Source of the DNA: Thiocystis violascens DSM 198
GTDB lineage: Bacteria > Pseudomonadota > Gammaproteobacteria > Chromatiales > Chromatiaceae
Assembly: GCF_000227745.2 (NCBI RefSeq)
Contig: NC_018012.1
Location: forward strand, 2,464,501-2,528,500
Reading direction: 5' to 3'
DNA length: 64,000 nucleotides
Both the position numbers and the translations under genes were made by a program. This document shows positions 44,311 to 54,340 of this stretch, piece after piece. How positions within the stretch are numbered: the stretch's first letter is position 1; each line of letters starts with the position of its first letter. Below the pieces are notes generated by a model that ran no database searches, had not been told where the DNA came from, and saw only the letters and a program-made list of their open reading frames with translations.

Positions 44311-45954
44311 ATGGAGATAAATCTGCGCGTCGTGAACCGTCAGACCCAGACCTTTGAACGGGACGTCCGTCTGAGTCTGACCGAAGAGGGCGTGACCCTT
44401 GGCCGTAGCCCCGGCAATGACCTCTGTCTGGAAGATCCGGAGCGGGTGGTTTCGGGGCGCCATGCCCGGCTCGATCCGCGCGACGGGGGGATCTGGATCA
44501 CGGATACCAGCAGTAACGGCACCTATCTGAACGACGCCGTCGACCCCCTGCCCTCGCACCAATCCGTGGCCCTCCATGATGGCGACCGGTTGATCGTCGG
44601 CGCCTACGAGATCACCGTCACGCTCGGTGCTAGACCGGCGGCGGTCGCCGGCAGCAACCCCTTTTCCGACCTGGCCGCTTCCGATGACCTGCCAGGACTG
44701 GCGCGGGTTGGCGGCACAGCCGATATTCTGGACCTTCTCGATCCCGGCGGCGGCCGTGACCAACACCAAGCCCCCGCAGGGGCGATGCCGTCTCGATCCG
44801 CCGAACGGCACCTGGCCGATGACCCCTTCGCCGATGCCGCACCGCTCAATGACGTCCTGGCCGGCCCCGCGGCGGACGCCCCGGCTCGGGAGGCGCCCCC
44901 TCGTCACACGCCGGTCGAACACGTCTTCTACCGCCCGGCCGAGCATCAACCGGTTCCGGACGATTACGATCTCTTGAGCGACGCCTGGACGCCCGCCGCC
45001 CCGGAACCGGAACCCAGACCGCCGTCAGACCTGTCGCAACCGTCACTGGCGGTTCCAGAACCGAACGGCATCGAGACCGTCACTCTGGACTTGAACTCGC
45101 TGCCATCCGAGGCATCGCCGGCGGTCATGCCGCCAACGCCAGACTTCTCGGAACCGTCGCCCCCGGCGCCGGTGACGCACGAACCGGACACGAGAGACGC
45201 CGACCGCCTGGATCTGTCGTGGGCGGAGGCAGCGCCGGCGGACCTGCCGCCGCCACGGCGGCCGGAACCGCCGCGACCTGGAACAATACCGCAGCGCGTC
45301 GGCTCGGGTAGCGAATTGGAGGCATTCCTGACCGGTCTTGGAACCGGCAACCCGGCGGAAATCGAGCACCCCAAGGAGTTGCTCCAGCATGCCGGGGAGT
45401 TGTTGCGCGTGCTCGCGACGGGTCTGACCCAGACCATGATGGGGCGCGCCCAGTTCAAAAGCGAGTTGCGGCTTGGCGTCACGACGATTCGCGCCGCCGA
45501 GAATAACCCTTTCAAGTTTTCGGTCGCAGCGGACGATATCCTGGATCGTCTGCTGTTTCGCCCGACACCGGGATTCCTGCCGGCGGTGCCGGCGGCGCGC
45601 TCGGCCTTCGAGGACATCCAGGCCCATGAGATGGCCATGACGGCCGGGCTGCAGGCGGCCCTGCGCGCGCTCCTGGCCCGCTTCGAGCCCGCCGAGCTTG
45701 AACGCCGTCTCAGCCGCCGCTCCGGGCTCGACAAGGTGCTGCCGATCGCCCGCAAGGCCAGATACTGGGATCTCTTTACCGAGACCTACGAACAGGCCGC
45801 CGCCGACGCCGCGGAGGATTTCATGCAGATCTTCGGCGACGCCTTCGCGCGCGCCTATCAGGAGCAGATTCGGCGTCTCGCCGAGTCGCGAGGGCCGCGG
45901 CGGGGCGAACGCGGTTCCGATCCTCGCGGCCGGGCCGATTCCTGCGGTACATGA
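44311..45954 (+). CDS. tagH: T6SS FHA-domain protein (TagH/ImpI/VasC type)
   Basis: Phosphothreonine-reading scaffold that controls assembly in T6SS with a threonine-phosphorylation branch. The 547 residues have an N-terminal FHA domain (VTLGRSPGNDLCLED, SGRHARL, DTSSNGTYLND), a long acidic proline-rich linker (~110-340) and a C-terminal conserved domain (FLTGLGTGNP, RAQFKSELRLGVTTI, ENNPFKFSVAADDIL, YWDLFTETYEQAAADAAEDF in part). It heads the plus arm. The partner phosphatase and TagF are at the other end of this arm; a PpkA kinase is not seen. Confidence 0.92.
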   Translation: MEINLRVVNRQTQTFERDVRLSLTEEGVTLGRSPGNDLCLEDPERVVSGRHARLDPRDGGIWITDTSSNGTYLNDAVDPLPSHQSVALHDGDRLIVGAYEITVTLGARPAAVAGSNPFSDLAASDDLPGLARVGGTADILDLLDPGGGRDQHQAPAGAMPSRSAERHLADDPFADAAPLNDVLAGPAADAPAREAPPRHTPVEHVFYRPAEHQPVPDDYDLLSDAWTPAAPEPEPRPPSDLSQPSLAVPEPNGIETVTLDLNSLPSEASPAVMPPTPDFSEPSPPAPVTHEPDTRDADRLDLSWAEAAPADLPPPRRPEPPRPGTIPQRVGSGSELEAFLTGLGTGNPAEIEHPKELLQHAGELLRVLATGLTQTMMGRAQFKSELRLGVTTIRAAENNPFKFSVAADDILDRLLFRPTPGFLPAVPAARSAFEDIQAHEMAMTAGLQAALRALLARFEPAELERRLSRRSGLDKVLPIARKARYWDLFTETYEQAAADAAEDFMQIFGDAFARAYQEQIRRLAESRGPRRGERGSDPRGRADSCGT

Positions 45955-46007
45955 CCTGGATCCGGGCCATACTCTATCAACGAATTCAGACACGAGAGCA
46001 GGTTATC

Positions 46008-46502
46008 TTGAGCAGTCAACGCCGACCGATCGGTTGCGCCTTTGCGGGCCTGGCCTTTATTCTCCTGACAGGATGCGGCGGCAAGCCAACGCTGCCGCCA
46101 GTGCCGTCGGAGAAACCGCCATTGCAACTGCGCGTCGAGGTCGCCGCCGCGCCGGATGCCAATCGCAATCCCGGCGGCAAGCCATTGTCCGTGGTGGTGC
46201 GCCTCTATGAACTCAAAAGCCAGGGCGTGTTTGCCAAGGCGGATTTCTTCAGCCTCTATGATCGCGAGGGCGAGGTGCTAGGCGGCGATCTGATTGCCCG
46301 TGACGAGGTCACCCTGGCCCCCGGTCAATTTCTGCCGATCGCGCGCCCGCTCAATCCCGAGGCGACCTATCTCGGCGTCATCGCGGCCTTCCGCGAGATC
46401 GACCAGGCGCGCTGGCGCGATCTGATGCGCCTGAAACCAGGCATGGACAACACCCTTCTGGTCGAGGTCGGCGCCAACGCCGTCTCGATCCGTCACCGAT
46501 AG
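46008..46502 (+). CDS. tssJ: T6SS outer-membrane lipoprotein TssJ
   Basis: Lipoprotein that anchors the TssL-TssM complex to the outer membrane. The lipobox is FILLTGCGG, and the mature part has QLRVEVAAAPDANRNPGGKPLSV (given in part), VVRLYELKSQGVFAKADFF, SLYDREGEVLGGDLI and YLGVIAAFREID. I chose TTG at 46008, which gives a normal 22-residue lead before the cysteine; ATG at 45951, overlapping the FHA stop, would give a lead of over 40 residues but cannot be excluded. It lies nine bases before tssK. Confidence 0.9.
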   Translation: MSSQRRPIGCAFAGLAFILLTGCGGKPTLPPVPSEKPPLQLRVEVAAAPDANRNPGGKPLSVVVRLYELKSQGVFAKADFFSLYDREGEVLGGDLIARDEVTLAPGQFLPIARPLNPEATYLGVIAAFREIDQARWRDLMRLKPGMDNTLLVEVGANAVSIRHR

Positions 46503-46511
46503 GAGCCCGCC

Positions 46512-47846
46512 GTGGCCTGGGATAACAAGGTTCTGTGGTCCGAGGGTCTGTTCCTTCAGCCGCAACATCTCCAGCAGCACGATCGTTATCTCGAACATCT
46601 GATCGGGGCCAGATCGGGCATCGGCATCCCCTCCGCCTGGGGTCTGCGCCGTCTGCGGATCGACGTGGAATTGCTCGCGTTCGGGAAATTCGCGCTCGCC
46701 GAGGTCGCGGGCACGCTGCCCGACGGAACCCCCTTCGACGCCCCGGCGAGCGACCCGCTGCCGCCGCCGCTGGACTTCGACGAGAACGTCAGCGCCCAGA
46801 CCCTCTATCTCGCGCTGCCACTGCGCCGCCCCGGCGCGACCGAGAGTGGCGGCCCCGGCGAGACCGAAACCGTCCTGCGCTATCGCTCCAGCGAACTCAC
46901 GGTGCGCGATAACACGCTGGGCTCGGACACCGAAACGCAACTCGATATTGGCCGACTCGATCTGCGCCTGATGGCGGAGCGCCAGACCCGCGATGGCTAT
47001 GCCTGTTGCGGGGTCGGGCGCGTACTCGAATGCCGCGCCGATCGTCAGATCCTGCTCGACTCCGCCTACATTCCGCCCTGCGTCGACGTTCAAGCGTCCC
47101 CGCGGCTGGCCGATTTCATCGAGGAGTTGACGGGGCTGCTCCATCGCCAGGCCGAGACGCGCGCCGGTCGGGTGCGTGGCGCCGGACGCGGCGGGGTCGC
47201 GGACTGGTCCGACTTTCTGCTGCTGCAATTGATGAACCGGGCCGAGCCCGTCGTCCTGCATCTGACCCGGATCCAGGGACTGCATCCAGAGGCCATCTAT
47301 CGTTACCTGCTCGGCCTGGCCGGGGAACTGGCGACCTTCGCCAGCGAGGCGAAGCGCCCGCCGGACTTCCCGCCCTACCGGCATGAGGATCTGGACGCCA
47401 GCTTCACGCCCCTGATCGACCGACTGCGCGACTATCTGAACCGCGAATATGCCGAACGCGCCATCCAGATCCCGATCAAGGAGCGTCAATTCGGGTTCCG
47501 CATCGCGTTGGTGGACGACCGGTCGCTTCTCGCGGGATCACGTTTCGTGCTCGCCGCCCAGGCGAATCTGGACTCCCAGACCCTGCGCAACCGCCTCCCC
47601 GCGCAGACCAAGATCGGCCCGGTGGACAAGATTCAGGAACTGGTCAAGCTCGCCCTGCCCGGGATCGCGCTCCGCCCCATGCCGACCGCCCCATTGGAGA
47701 TTCCCTATCACGAGGGTTTCGATTATTTTGAACTGGATCGCGCCAGCGAATTCTGGAAGCAGTTGGTGTCGGGTGGCGGCTTCGGCCTGCATATCGGCGG
47801 TGAATTCCCGGCGCTGAAACTTGAACTCTGGGCCATCCGAGAGTAA
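46512..47846 (+). CDS. tssK: T6SS baseplate protein TssK
   Basis: Trimeric connector between baseplate and membrane complex. The 444 residues open with the family signature AWDNKVLWSEGLFLQPQHLQ and QHDRYLEHLIG, and later contain LLLQLMNRAEPVVLHL, HPEAIYRYLLGLAGELATF and YHEGFDYFELDR. The start is GTG behind AGGAG. It precedes tssL by three bases. Confidence 0.96.
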   Translation: MAWDNKVLWSEGLFLQPQHLQQHDRYLEHLIGARSGIGIPSAWGLRRLRIDVELLAFGKFALAEVAGTLPDGTPFDAPASDPLPPPLDFDENVSAQTLYLALPLRRPGATESGGPGETETVLRYRSSELTVRDNTLGSDTETQLDIGRLDLRLMAERQTRDGYACCGVGRVLECRADRQILLDSAYIPPCVDVQASPRLADFIEELTGLLHRQAETRAGRVRGAGRGGVADWSDFLLLQLMNRAEPVVLHLTRIQGLHPEAIYRYLLGLAGELATFASEAKRPPDFPPYRHEDLDASFTPLIDRLRDYLNREYAERAIQIPIKERQFGFRIALVDDRSLLAGSRFVLAAQANLDSQTLRNRLPAQTKIGPVDKIQELVKLALPGIALRPMPTAPLEIPYHEGFDYFELDRASEFWKQLVSGGGFGLHIGGEFPALKLELWAIRE

Positions 47847-47849
47847 GCC

Positions 47850-49235
47850 ATGACCGACGAGGATCCCTTTGCGACCGCTGGCGATGCCGGCCATACGATC
47901 ATCCGCCCGATGCCGGGCGGGCGGCGCGTCCCCGGTCAGCCAACGCCCCCGCCCGTACCGACGCCGGCGGTCTCCGGCACCCTACCCGGCTGGAATCCCG
48001 AGACGCTGCCGGCACATCTGAACAATCCACTGGTCGGCTGCGCCAGCGGACTTCTCACGGTAGCGGCTCAGGTGCGCGGCACCTCCTCCCATCCGGACCC
48101 CGAAGGTCTGCGCGAGGGACTGACCCGGCAGATACGCGAGTTCGAAGCCTGCGCGCGCGCCCGGGGGTTCGCGGATGCCGTGGTGCTACCCGCGCGGTAT
48201 GTGCTGTGCTCGCTGATCGATGAATCGGTCTTGGATACCCCGTGGGGAAGTCAGAGCGTGTGGAGCAACCGCGGACTCCTCATCAGCTTCCACAACGAAG
48301 CCTGGGGCGGGGAAAAATTCTTCACCGCGCTCGAACGCCTCCTGGCCTATCCCAGCGGCAACCTGATTCTGCTGGAACTTCTGTATCTCTGTCTCGCGCT
48401 CGGTTTCGAGGGTCGTTACCGGGTGCGCGAGGGCGGACGGGATCAACTCAATCGGGTGCGCGAGCAGCTCTTTCAGACCATCCGCGCGCAACGCGGCGAT
48501 CCCGAACTCGAACTCTCACCCCATTGGCGAGGCATCCAAGAGCAACGCGACCCGCTGATCCATCAGCTTCCGCTCTGGGTCTTCTCCGCGGTTTCGACGC
48601 TGCTCCTGCTGGCGCTGTTCGCCTATTTTACCTTCACGCTCAACCGCGACTCGGACCCCGTGTATCTGTCGCTCGGCAACCTGGACAAGCGGCTGCCGGC
48701 GTTGACCGAACGGCCTCGCATGCCCCTGACCGAGGCGCCGCCGCCGGACGAACCGGGCGCGACGGCGCCGCTGACGCTGCGCATCCTGCTCGCCGACGAG
48801 ATCGCCGCGCGGCAACTGGACGTGGTCGACCGTCCGCAGGGCCAGACCGTCATCATTCGCGGCGACGATCTCTTCGCCTCGGGCAGCGTGACGGTCAAGC
48901 CGCCGTATCTTCCGCTCCTTCGGCGCATCGCCGAATCGCTGGCGCAATTGCCCGGCGCGGTGCTGGTGACGGGCCACACCGACAGCGTCCCAATCAAGAC
49001 CCTGCGCTTTCCCTCCAACTGGCATCTCTCGCAGGAACGGGCAAACAAGGTCCGCGATCTGCTCGTCGAGGTCGCGGGAAACCCCGCCCGCTTCACCGCC
49101 GAGGGCCGCGCCGATGTCGATCCGCTGATCGCCGGGAGCCCCAAAGACGCCCGTAACCGACGGGTTGAGGTCATGCTCATGACGCCGGCTCGCCGCAGCG
49201 GCGAGCCCACCTCGCGCACGGGGACGAGTCGATGA
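47850..49235 (+). CDS. tssL: T6SS membrane protein TssL with OmpA-like domain
   Basis: Inner-membrane DotU/IcmH-like protein of the TssJLM complex. The 461 residues have a cytoplasmic proline-rich lead and DotU domain (CSLIDESVLDTPWG, SFHNEAWGGEKFF, LELLYLCLALGFEGRYRV), one membrane segment at ~240-263 (VFSAVSTLLLLALFAYFTF), and a periplasmic OmpA-type peptidoglycan-binding domain (VLVTGHTDSVPI, NWHLSQERANKVRDLL, GRADVDPL, NRRVEVML). The fused OmpA domain means no separate TagL is needed. Its stop overlaps the tssM start (ATGA). Confidence 0.96.
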   Translation: MTDEDPFATAGDAGHTIIRPMPGGRRVPGQPTPPPVPTPAVSGTLPGWNPETLPAHLNNPLVGCASGLLTVAAQVRGTSSHPDPEGLREGLTRQIREFEACARARGFADAVVLPARYVLCSLIDESVLDTPWGSQSVWSNRGLLISFHNEAWGGEKFFTALERLLAYPSGNLILLELLYLCLALGFEGRYRVREGGRDQLNRVREQLFQTIRAQRGDPELELSPHWRGIQEQRDPLIHQLPLWVFSAVSTLLLLALFAYFTFTLNRDSDPVYLSLGNLDKRLPALTERPRMPLTEAPPPDEPGATAPLTLRILLADEIAARQLDVVDRPQGQTVIIRGDDLFASGSVTVKPPYLPLLRRIAESLAQLPGAVLVTGHTDSVPIKTLRFPSNWHLSQERANKVRDLLVEVAGNPARFTAEGRADVDPLIAGSPKDARNRRVEVMLMTPARRSGEPTSRTGTSR

Positions 49236-52200
49236 AGTGGTTGCAACGTTTTTTCGCGTCGCGTTTTTTCCTGAGCCTGGTCGGAACGGTCGCGCTGGCG
49301 CTGTTGGTCTGGTTCGTCGGACCGTTGATCGGCTTCTCCGGCGCCGAACCGCTCGCCTCGGCGCTCCATCGCTGGATCCTCATCGGGGGGCTGTTCAGTG
49401 TCTGGGGTCTGACCCAGATCGGCGCTGCCGTCTGGGCACGCATCCGCAACCGTCAGCTCATGGAGCAACTCGCCGCCGGTCCCGAACCGGCGGCGGATCC
49501 GGCCAAGCTCGCCTCGGAGGACGAATTACGGGCGCTGCGCGAACGCTTCGACCAGGCCCTAGCAACGCTCAAGGAATCCGGCGGCAAGCAAAAGCTAGGC
49601 GGACGCTGGGTCTACCAACTGCCCTGGTACCTCATCATCGGCCCGCCCGGCTGCGGCAAGACCACGGCACTGCTCCATTCTGGGCTACGCTTTCCGCTCG
49701 CCGAACGGCTGGGTCAGGACGCGATCCACGGGATCGGCGGCACCCGTCATTGCGACTGGTGGTTCACCGACGAGGCGGTGCTGATCGATACCGCCGGACG
49801 CTATACCACCCAGGACAGTTATGAAGAGGTGGACCGGGCGGCCTGGCAGAATTTTCTGGCCCTGCTGAAAAAACATCGTCCGCGTCGCCCCATCAATGGC
49901 GTGCTGGTGGCCGTCAGTCTCTCCGACCTGATGCAACTGTCCCAGGCCGAGCGCGACGCCCATGCCCTGGCCATTCGTCAGCGCGTCCAGGAATTGTGCC
50001 AGTCATTCGGCATTGCGGTGCCCGTCTACGTGCTTTTCATGAAAGCGGACCTGGTGGCCGGATTCAGCGAGTTCTTCGCCGACCTGACGAAGGAGGGACG
50101 CGAACAGGTCTGGGGCATGACCTTTCAATCCGCGCCGCGCGAGGACTCGCCGGCTCCCCTCACGGCCTTCCCGGAGGAGATGAAGGCGCTGCACGCGCGA
50201 CTCGACCAACGTCTGCTGACCCGTCTGGAACAGGAGCGCGAACCAGGCAAGCGGACACTGCTGTTCAGCTTCCCAAGCCAGTTCGGCGCGCTCGGGGAAA
50301 CGCTGGAGCGCTTCCTGAACGACGCCTTCGCGCCCTCCCGCTTCGAGATTCAGCCGCTGGTGCGCGGCGTCTATTTCACCAGCGGCACCCAAACCGGCAC
50401 CCCGATCGACCGCATCCTGGGCGCCTATGCCGCCAACTTCGGACTGGGTCGTCAGGGTCTGCTGCCCTTCAAGGGAACCGGCAAGAGTTACTTCCTCAAC
50501 CGTCTGCTGCGCGAGGTCATCTTTCAGGAATCCGGCCTGGCCGGACTCGACCCGCGTCTGGAGCGTCGCCGTCTCTGGCTGCGCCGTGGCGCCTACGCTG
50601 GCGCCGCTTTGGTCTTTCTGATCGCGGCGACCGCCTGGGCCACCAGCTATGCACGCAATCGCGCCTATATCGAGGACGTCGCGCAGCGTGTCGTGGACAT
50701 CGAGGCGCGCATCGACGCACTGACGCCCGAGGAACGCGACCCGCTGGACGCGCTGCCCTTGCTGGACGCCGCGCGCGCCATTCCGCGCGGTTTTGCCGAA
50801 CGCGACCGCCGCGTCCCGCTGAGCATGGGACTAGGGCTCTATCAGGGCGAGAAATTGGGCTCCCAGTCCGAACTCGCCTATCGGCGCATCCTCAACAAGG
50901 TACTGCTACCGCGCGTCATCCTGCGGCTTGAGGAACAAATCCGGCAGTCCGCCGCCGGCAACCCCGACGCGCTCTACGAGGCCTTGCGCGTCTATCTGAT
51001 GCTGGACAGCGAAACCCACTATGACCCCACCGCCGTGAAGCGCTGGGTCGAACGCGACTGGCAGGATAGCCTACCGCGCGAGACCACGACCGAGCAGCAC
51101 GCGGCCCTACGCGACCACCTGGATGCGCTCATGGAGCGCCGCCCGGTTCCGCTGCCGCTCGAACTCGATCGCAGTCTGATCGACCAGGCGCGGGGCATCC
51201 TCAACCGCTCGCCGCTGCCCGAACGGGTCTATGACCGACTCACGCGCGAGGGGCTGGGCAATGCGATCCGCGACTTCACGGTCAGCGACGCCGCCGGCGA
51301 ATACGCCAACCTGGTGTTCGTGCGCCGTAGCGGTCGGCCGCTCAACCAGGGCGTCCCCGCGCTCTATACCTATGACGGATACCATCGCGGGTTTACGGCG
51401 GCAAGCAGTCGCCTGATCGCGGAGGCCGCCGCGGAAAGCTGGGTACTCGGCCCGGATGCGCGCTTGAAATCGGGAACCGGGGACGTCCGGCAACTGCTCG
51501 ACGCGATCCGCGACCTGTATCTGCGCGACTATGCCAACGTCTGGAAGGATCTGCTCGACGATCTCGAACTCATCGCCGTGCGCGACCTGCGGCACGCCGC
51601 TCAAGTCATGGACATCCTCGCCGACCCCACCCAATCCCCGCTGCGCCGCCTGCTGACCGCCGCCGCGCGACAGACCGAACTCGACCGCAAGCCCGAGCCG
51701 ACTGAAGCCGCCGTTCCGACCCCCAGCAGTCCGGATGCCGTTAGACGGCGTGTCGAGGGCTATCTGGGCGATCCGTCCCCGAATACCACGCCCGGCGGAT
51801 CGCCGGAGTCCTATGTCACGAACCGCTTTACCTGGCTGCACGATCTGGTGAACCCAGACGCACAGGGTCGAGCGCCCATCGACCAGTTGCAGACCACCTT
51901 GAGCAAGCTGGAGCTTCATCTCACCGGCGTGGCCGCCGCGATGGCATCCGGGCGCGATCTGCTGGTCGCCGGAGAGACCGCCGAGATCCAGGACACCAAG
52001 GCGCTCGCGGGCAAGCTCCCGGCACCGCTGGGCGAATGGATCGGCACCCTGGCGCAGGATAGCGCCAATCTCGAAGCCGGCGGCATGCGCGCCCAGATCA
52101 ACAGCCTCTGGACCTCCGAGATCCTGCCCTTCTGCCGCGAAGCGATCAACGACCGTTACCCCTTTGTCCAGGGTAGCGCGCGCGAGACGACGCTCTTCGA

Positions 52201-52783
52201 TTTCGGGCGCCTGCTTGGTCCAGAAGGCATGATCGATACGTTTTTCAAGAAGAATCTGGCCCCGATCGTCAATACCTCGCGACCGACCTGGCGTTGGGTC
52301 GACGCCAGCCTGGGCATTCCGAACGAGGTGCTGGCGCAATTCCAACGCGCGGCCGTCATCCGCGAGGCGTTTTTCATGGGGGGCGGCAAGACGCCAGCGG
52401 TCGAATTCGAGTTGCAACCCACGAGCATGGATGCGCGGGCAACGCAGTTCATCCTGGATCTCGGCGGACAGATCGTCGATTACCGACAGGGTCCGCCGCG
52501 CAGTCAACGGCTGAAATGGCCCGCGCCGGACGGACCGGCACGGGTTCGGCTGACCTTCATGGACGCCACCGGCAGCGGCCCGAGTCTGACCGAGGAAGGC
52601 CCATGGGCCTGGTTTCGGATTCTGGATAAATCCTCCTTGAAACCGACCAATCAACCGGAAAAATTTCAGGTCGCCTTTTCGCTGGGCGGACTGTCCGCGC
52701 GTTTCGAGCTGCGCGCGGTCAGCGTGCGCAACCCCTTTCACCTCCAGGAAGTGCGTCAATTTCGCTGTCCGGAGCGATTGTGA
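49232..52783 (+). CDS. tssM: T6SS membrane protein TssM (IcmF)
   Basis: Central inner-membrane component of the trans-envelope channel. The 1183 residues have two N-terminal membrane segments (FFLSLVGTVALALLVWFVG and the following one), a cytoplasmic NTPase-like domain with intact Walker A GPPGCGKTTAL near residues 138-147 and DTAGRYTTQD, a third membrane segment near 450, and a long periplasmic part ending in the IcmF C-terminal domain (FELQPTSMDARATQFILDLG, GPWAWFRILD). The start overlaps tssL and the stop overlaps tagF, consistent with one tightly coupled message. Confidence 0.96.
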   Translation: MKWLQRFFASRFFLSLVGTVALALLVWFVGPLIGFSGAEPLASALHRWILIGGLFSVWGLTQIGAAVWARIRNRQLMEQLAAGPEPAADPAKLASEDELRALRERFDQALATLKESGGKQKLGGRWVYQLPWYLIIGPPGCGKTTALLHSGLRFPLAERLGQDAIHGIGGTRHCDWWFTDEAVLIDTAGRYTTQDSYEEVDRAAWQNFLALLKKHRPRRPINGVLVAVSLSDLMQLSQAERDAHALAIRQRVQELCQSFGIAVPVYVLFMKADLVAGFSEFFADLTKEGREQVWGMTFQSAPREDSPAPLTAFPEEMKALHARLDQRLLTRLEQEREPGKRTLLFSFPSQFGALGETLERFLNDAFAPSRFEIQPLVRGVYFTSGTQTGTPIDRILGAYAANFGLGRQGLLPFKGTGKSYFLNRLLREVIFQESGLAGLDPRLERRRLWLRRGAYAGAALVFLIAATAWATSYARNRAYIEDVAQRVVDIEARIDALTPEERDPLDALPLLDAARAIPRGFAERDRRVPLSMGLGLYQGEKLGSQSELAYRRILNKVLLPRVILRLEEQIRQSAAGNPDALYEALRVYLMLDSETHYDPTAVKRWVERDWQDSLPRETTTEQHAALRDHLDALMERRPVPLPLELDRSLIDQARGILNRSPLPERVYDRLTREGLGNAIRDFTVSDAAGEYANLVFVRRSGRPLNQGVPALYTYDGYHRGFTAASSRLIAEAAAESWVLGPDARLKSGTGDVRQLLDAIRDLYLRDYANVWKDLLDDLELIAVRDLRHAAQVMDILADPTQSPLRRLLTAAARQTELDRKPEPTEAAVPTPSSPDAVRRRVEGYLGDPSPNTTPGGSPESYVTNRFTWLHDLVNPDAQGRAPIDQLQTTLSKLELHLTGVAAAMASGRDLLVAGETAEIQDTKALAGKLPAPLGEWIGTLAQDSANLEAGGMRAQINSLWTSEILPFCREAINDRYPFVQGSARETTLFDFGRLLGPEGMIDTFFKKNLAPIVNTSRPTWRWVDASLGIPNEVLAQFQRAAVIREAFFMGGGKTPAVEFELQPTSMDARATQFILDLGGQIVDYRQGPPRSQRLKWPAPDGPARVRLTFMDATGSGPSLTEEGPWAWFRILDKSSLKPTNQPEKFQVAFSLGGLSARFELRAVSVRNPFHLQEVRQFRCPERL

Positions 52784-53583
52784 ACGACCGAACCGACCAC
52801 ACCCCAGGTTTTTACGGCAAGCTCCCGGAACTCGGAGATTTCGTCAGCCGCCGCGCGCCCGGCGAATTCGTCCGGCCATGGGATCTGTGGCTACGCGAAT
52901 CGCTCGCGAGCAGTCGCGCGCAACTCGGTGAGGACTGGCTGGACATCTATCTGACCAGCCCATTGTGGCGCTTCGTCCTGACCCCTGGAATCGCCGGGCA
53001 GAGCGCATGGGCCGGGATCCTGATGCCGAGCGTCGATCGCGTGGGACGCTATTTCCCCTTGACCCTGGCCTGTCCGCTGAACAGCGACACCGACCTCGTC
53101 GACCTCCTCTGCGAGCCCTCCTGGTTCGAGCGCGCGGAAACCCTGGCGCTAACCGGACTGGAAGGCGATTGTACCGTCGAGACCTTCGATGCTCAGGTCA
53201 TGGCGCTCGGCGCGCCGGACTCCAGGTTGCGCGCGAGCGGCGAACCAGCGTCCGGCAATCCTCGCTCCAACGCCTGGCGCTTGCCCGCCGCATCTCCCGC
53301 CGAGGTGCTTCGCGCCTGCCCGAACCTGCTCTCGCATGCACTCGATCAGATGTTCTGTGCCTATAGTCTCTGGTGGTCAAGCGGCTCGGATCGGGTCGCA
53401 CCGTCTTTTCTGACCTGCCAGGGTTTGCCGCCGCCGGAGGGTTTCAGCGCGCTGCTCGCGGGAGACTGGAGCCGCGGGGATTGGTGGGAACTGGCACGCC
53501 CTGGCCTCGGCGCCGCTCGGCGCGAGGAGCCATGTCAACAGAACGACACTCAGTCCATCGTTGTCGATCCGGAGGCACCATGA
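52780..53583 (+). CDS. tagF: T6SS-associated protein TagF
   Basis: TagF family (DUF2094), a post-translational repressor of T6SS firing in Pseudomonas. The 267 residues open with TPGFYGKLPELGDFVSRRAPGEF (given in part as GFYGKLPELGDFVSRR), then WDLWLRESL, PLWRFVLTPGIAGQSAWAGILMPS (in part WRFVLTPGI) and VGRYFPLTLA, as in the family. The start is GTG at 52780, overlapping the tssM stop. In some species TagF is fused to the PppA phosphatase; here they are separate genes with an ATGA overlap. Confidence 0.94.
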   Translation: MNDRTDHTPGFYGKLPELGDFVSRRAPGEFVRPWDLWLRESLASSRAQLGEDWLDIYLTSPLWRFVLTPGIAGQSAWAGILMPSVDRVGRYFPLTLACPLNSDTDLVDLLCEPSWFERAETLALTGLEGDCTVETFDAQVMALGAPDSRLRASGEPASGNPRSNAWRLPAASPAEVLRACPNLLSHALDQMFCAYSLWWSSGSDRVAPSFLTCQGLPPPEGFSALLAGDWSRGDWWELARPGLGAARREEPCQQNDTQSIVVDPEAP

Positions 53584-54317
53584 ATTTGCAAACACCCGCT
53601 TGTCGTTGGATTTCGGGGGGCGCGACCGACACCGGAAAAACCCGCAAGATCAACCAGGACGCCTATCTTGACCGACCCGATCTCGGGCTCTGGGCCGTCG
53701 CCGACGGCATGGGCGGCCACCGTGACGGCGGGATGGCAAGCCGTCTGCTCGTCGATCGGCTCGGCCAGCTCGCGCATCCGCAACTGCTCGGCGCCGCCGC
53801 CGAAACCGTCAGCAGAATCATCGAGGACACCAACCGCCACCTGGTCGATGAAGCGGCCAGGCAAGGCGGCGAGATCATCGGCAGCACCATCGTCGCCGTG
53901 ATGGCGGTCGGCGATCACTGCGCCATCCTCTGGGCCGGCGACAGCCGCGCCTATCGGTTGCGCAAAGGCGATCTCACCCAACTCACGCTCGACCATACCC
54001 AGGTCCAGGAAATGGTCGAACAGGGCCTGCTGACCCGCGCGCAGGCGGATCTGCACCCGCTCTCCAATGTCCTCGTGCGCGCGGTCGGGGGCGACGTCGA
54101 ACTGAAGGTCGACCGGCGCGTCGAGGCGCTGCTCGACGGCGACCGGTATCTGCTTTGCAGCGACGGACTGCTCAAGGAAGTGACAGAGGACAGGATCGCC
54201 CGGATGCTCGACCAACCCGATCCTCGGGAAACCGCCCAGTCTCTGGTCCAGGCGGCCTGCGACGCGGGCGGACGCGATAATGTCACGGTGGTCGTAATGG
54301 ATTATCGCTGCGCGTGA
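53580..54317 (+). CDS. pppA: PP2C-type serine/threonine phosphatase (PppA of the T6SS)
   Basis: Metal-dependent phosphatase that would dephosphorylate the FHA protein and switch off firing. The 245 residues have the PP2C motifs in order: RKINQDAYLD, VADGMGGHRDGGMAS, ILWAGDSRAYRLR, DHTQVQEMVEQG, LLCSDGLLKEV and GGRDNVTVVVM. The ATG at 53580 overlaps the tagF stop and has GGAGG six bases upstream. It ends the plus arm; the next gene is on the opposite strand 23 bases away. The kinase that normally pairs with it was not found. Confidence 0.94.
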   Translation: MNLQTPACRWISGGATDTGKTRKINQDAYLDRPDLGLWAVADGMGGHRDGGMASRLLVDRLGQLAHPQLLGAAAETVSRIIEDTNRHLVDEAARQGGEIIGSTIVAVMAVGDHCAILWAGDSRAYRLRKGDLTQLTLDHTQVQEMVEQGLLTRAQADLHPLSNVLVRAVGGDVELKVDRRVEALLDGDRYLLCSDGLLKEVTEDRIARMLDQPDPRETAQSLVQAACDAGGRDNVTVVVMDYRCA

Positions 54318-54340
54318 GGGGTTGGCAGTTGGCAGTTTGA

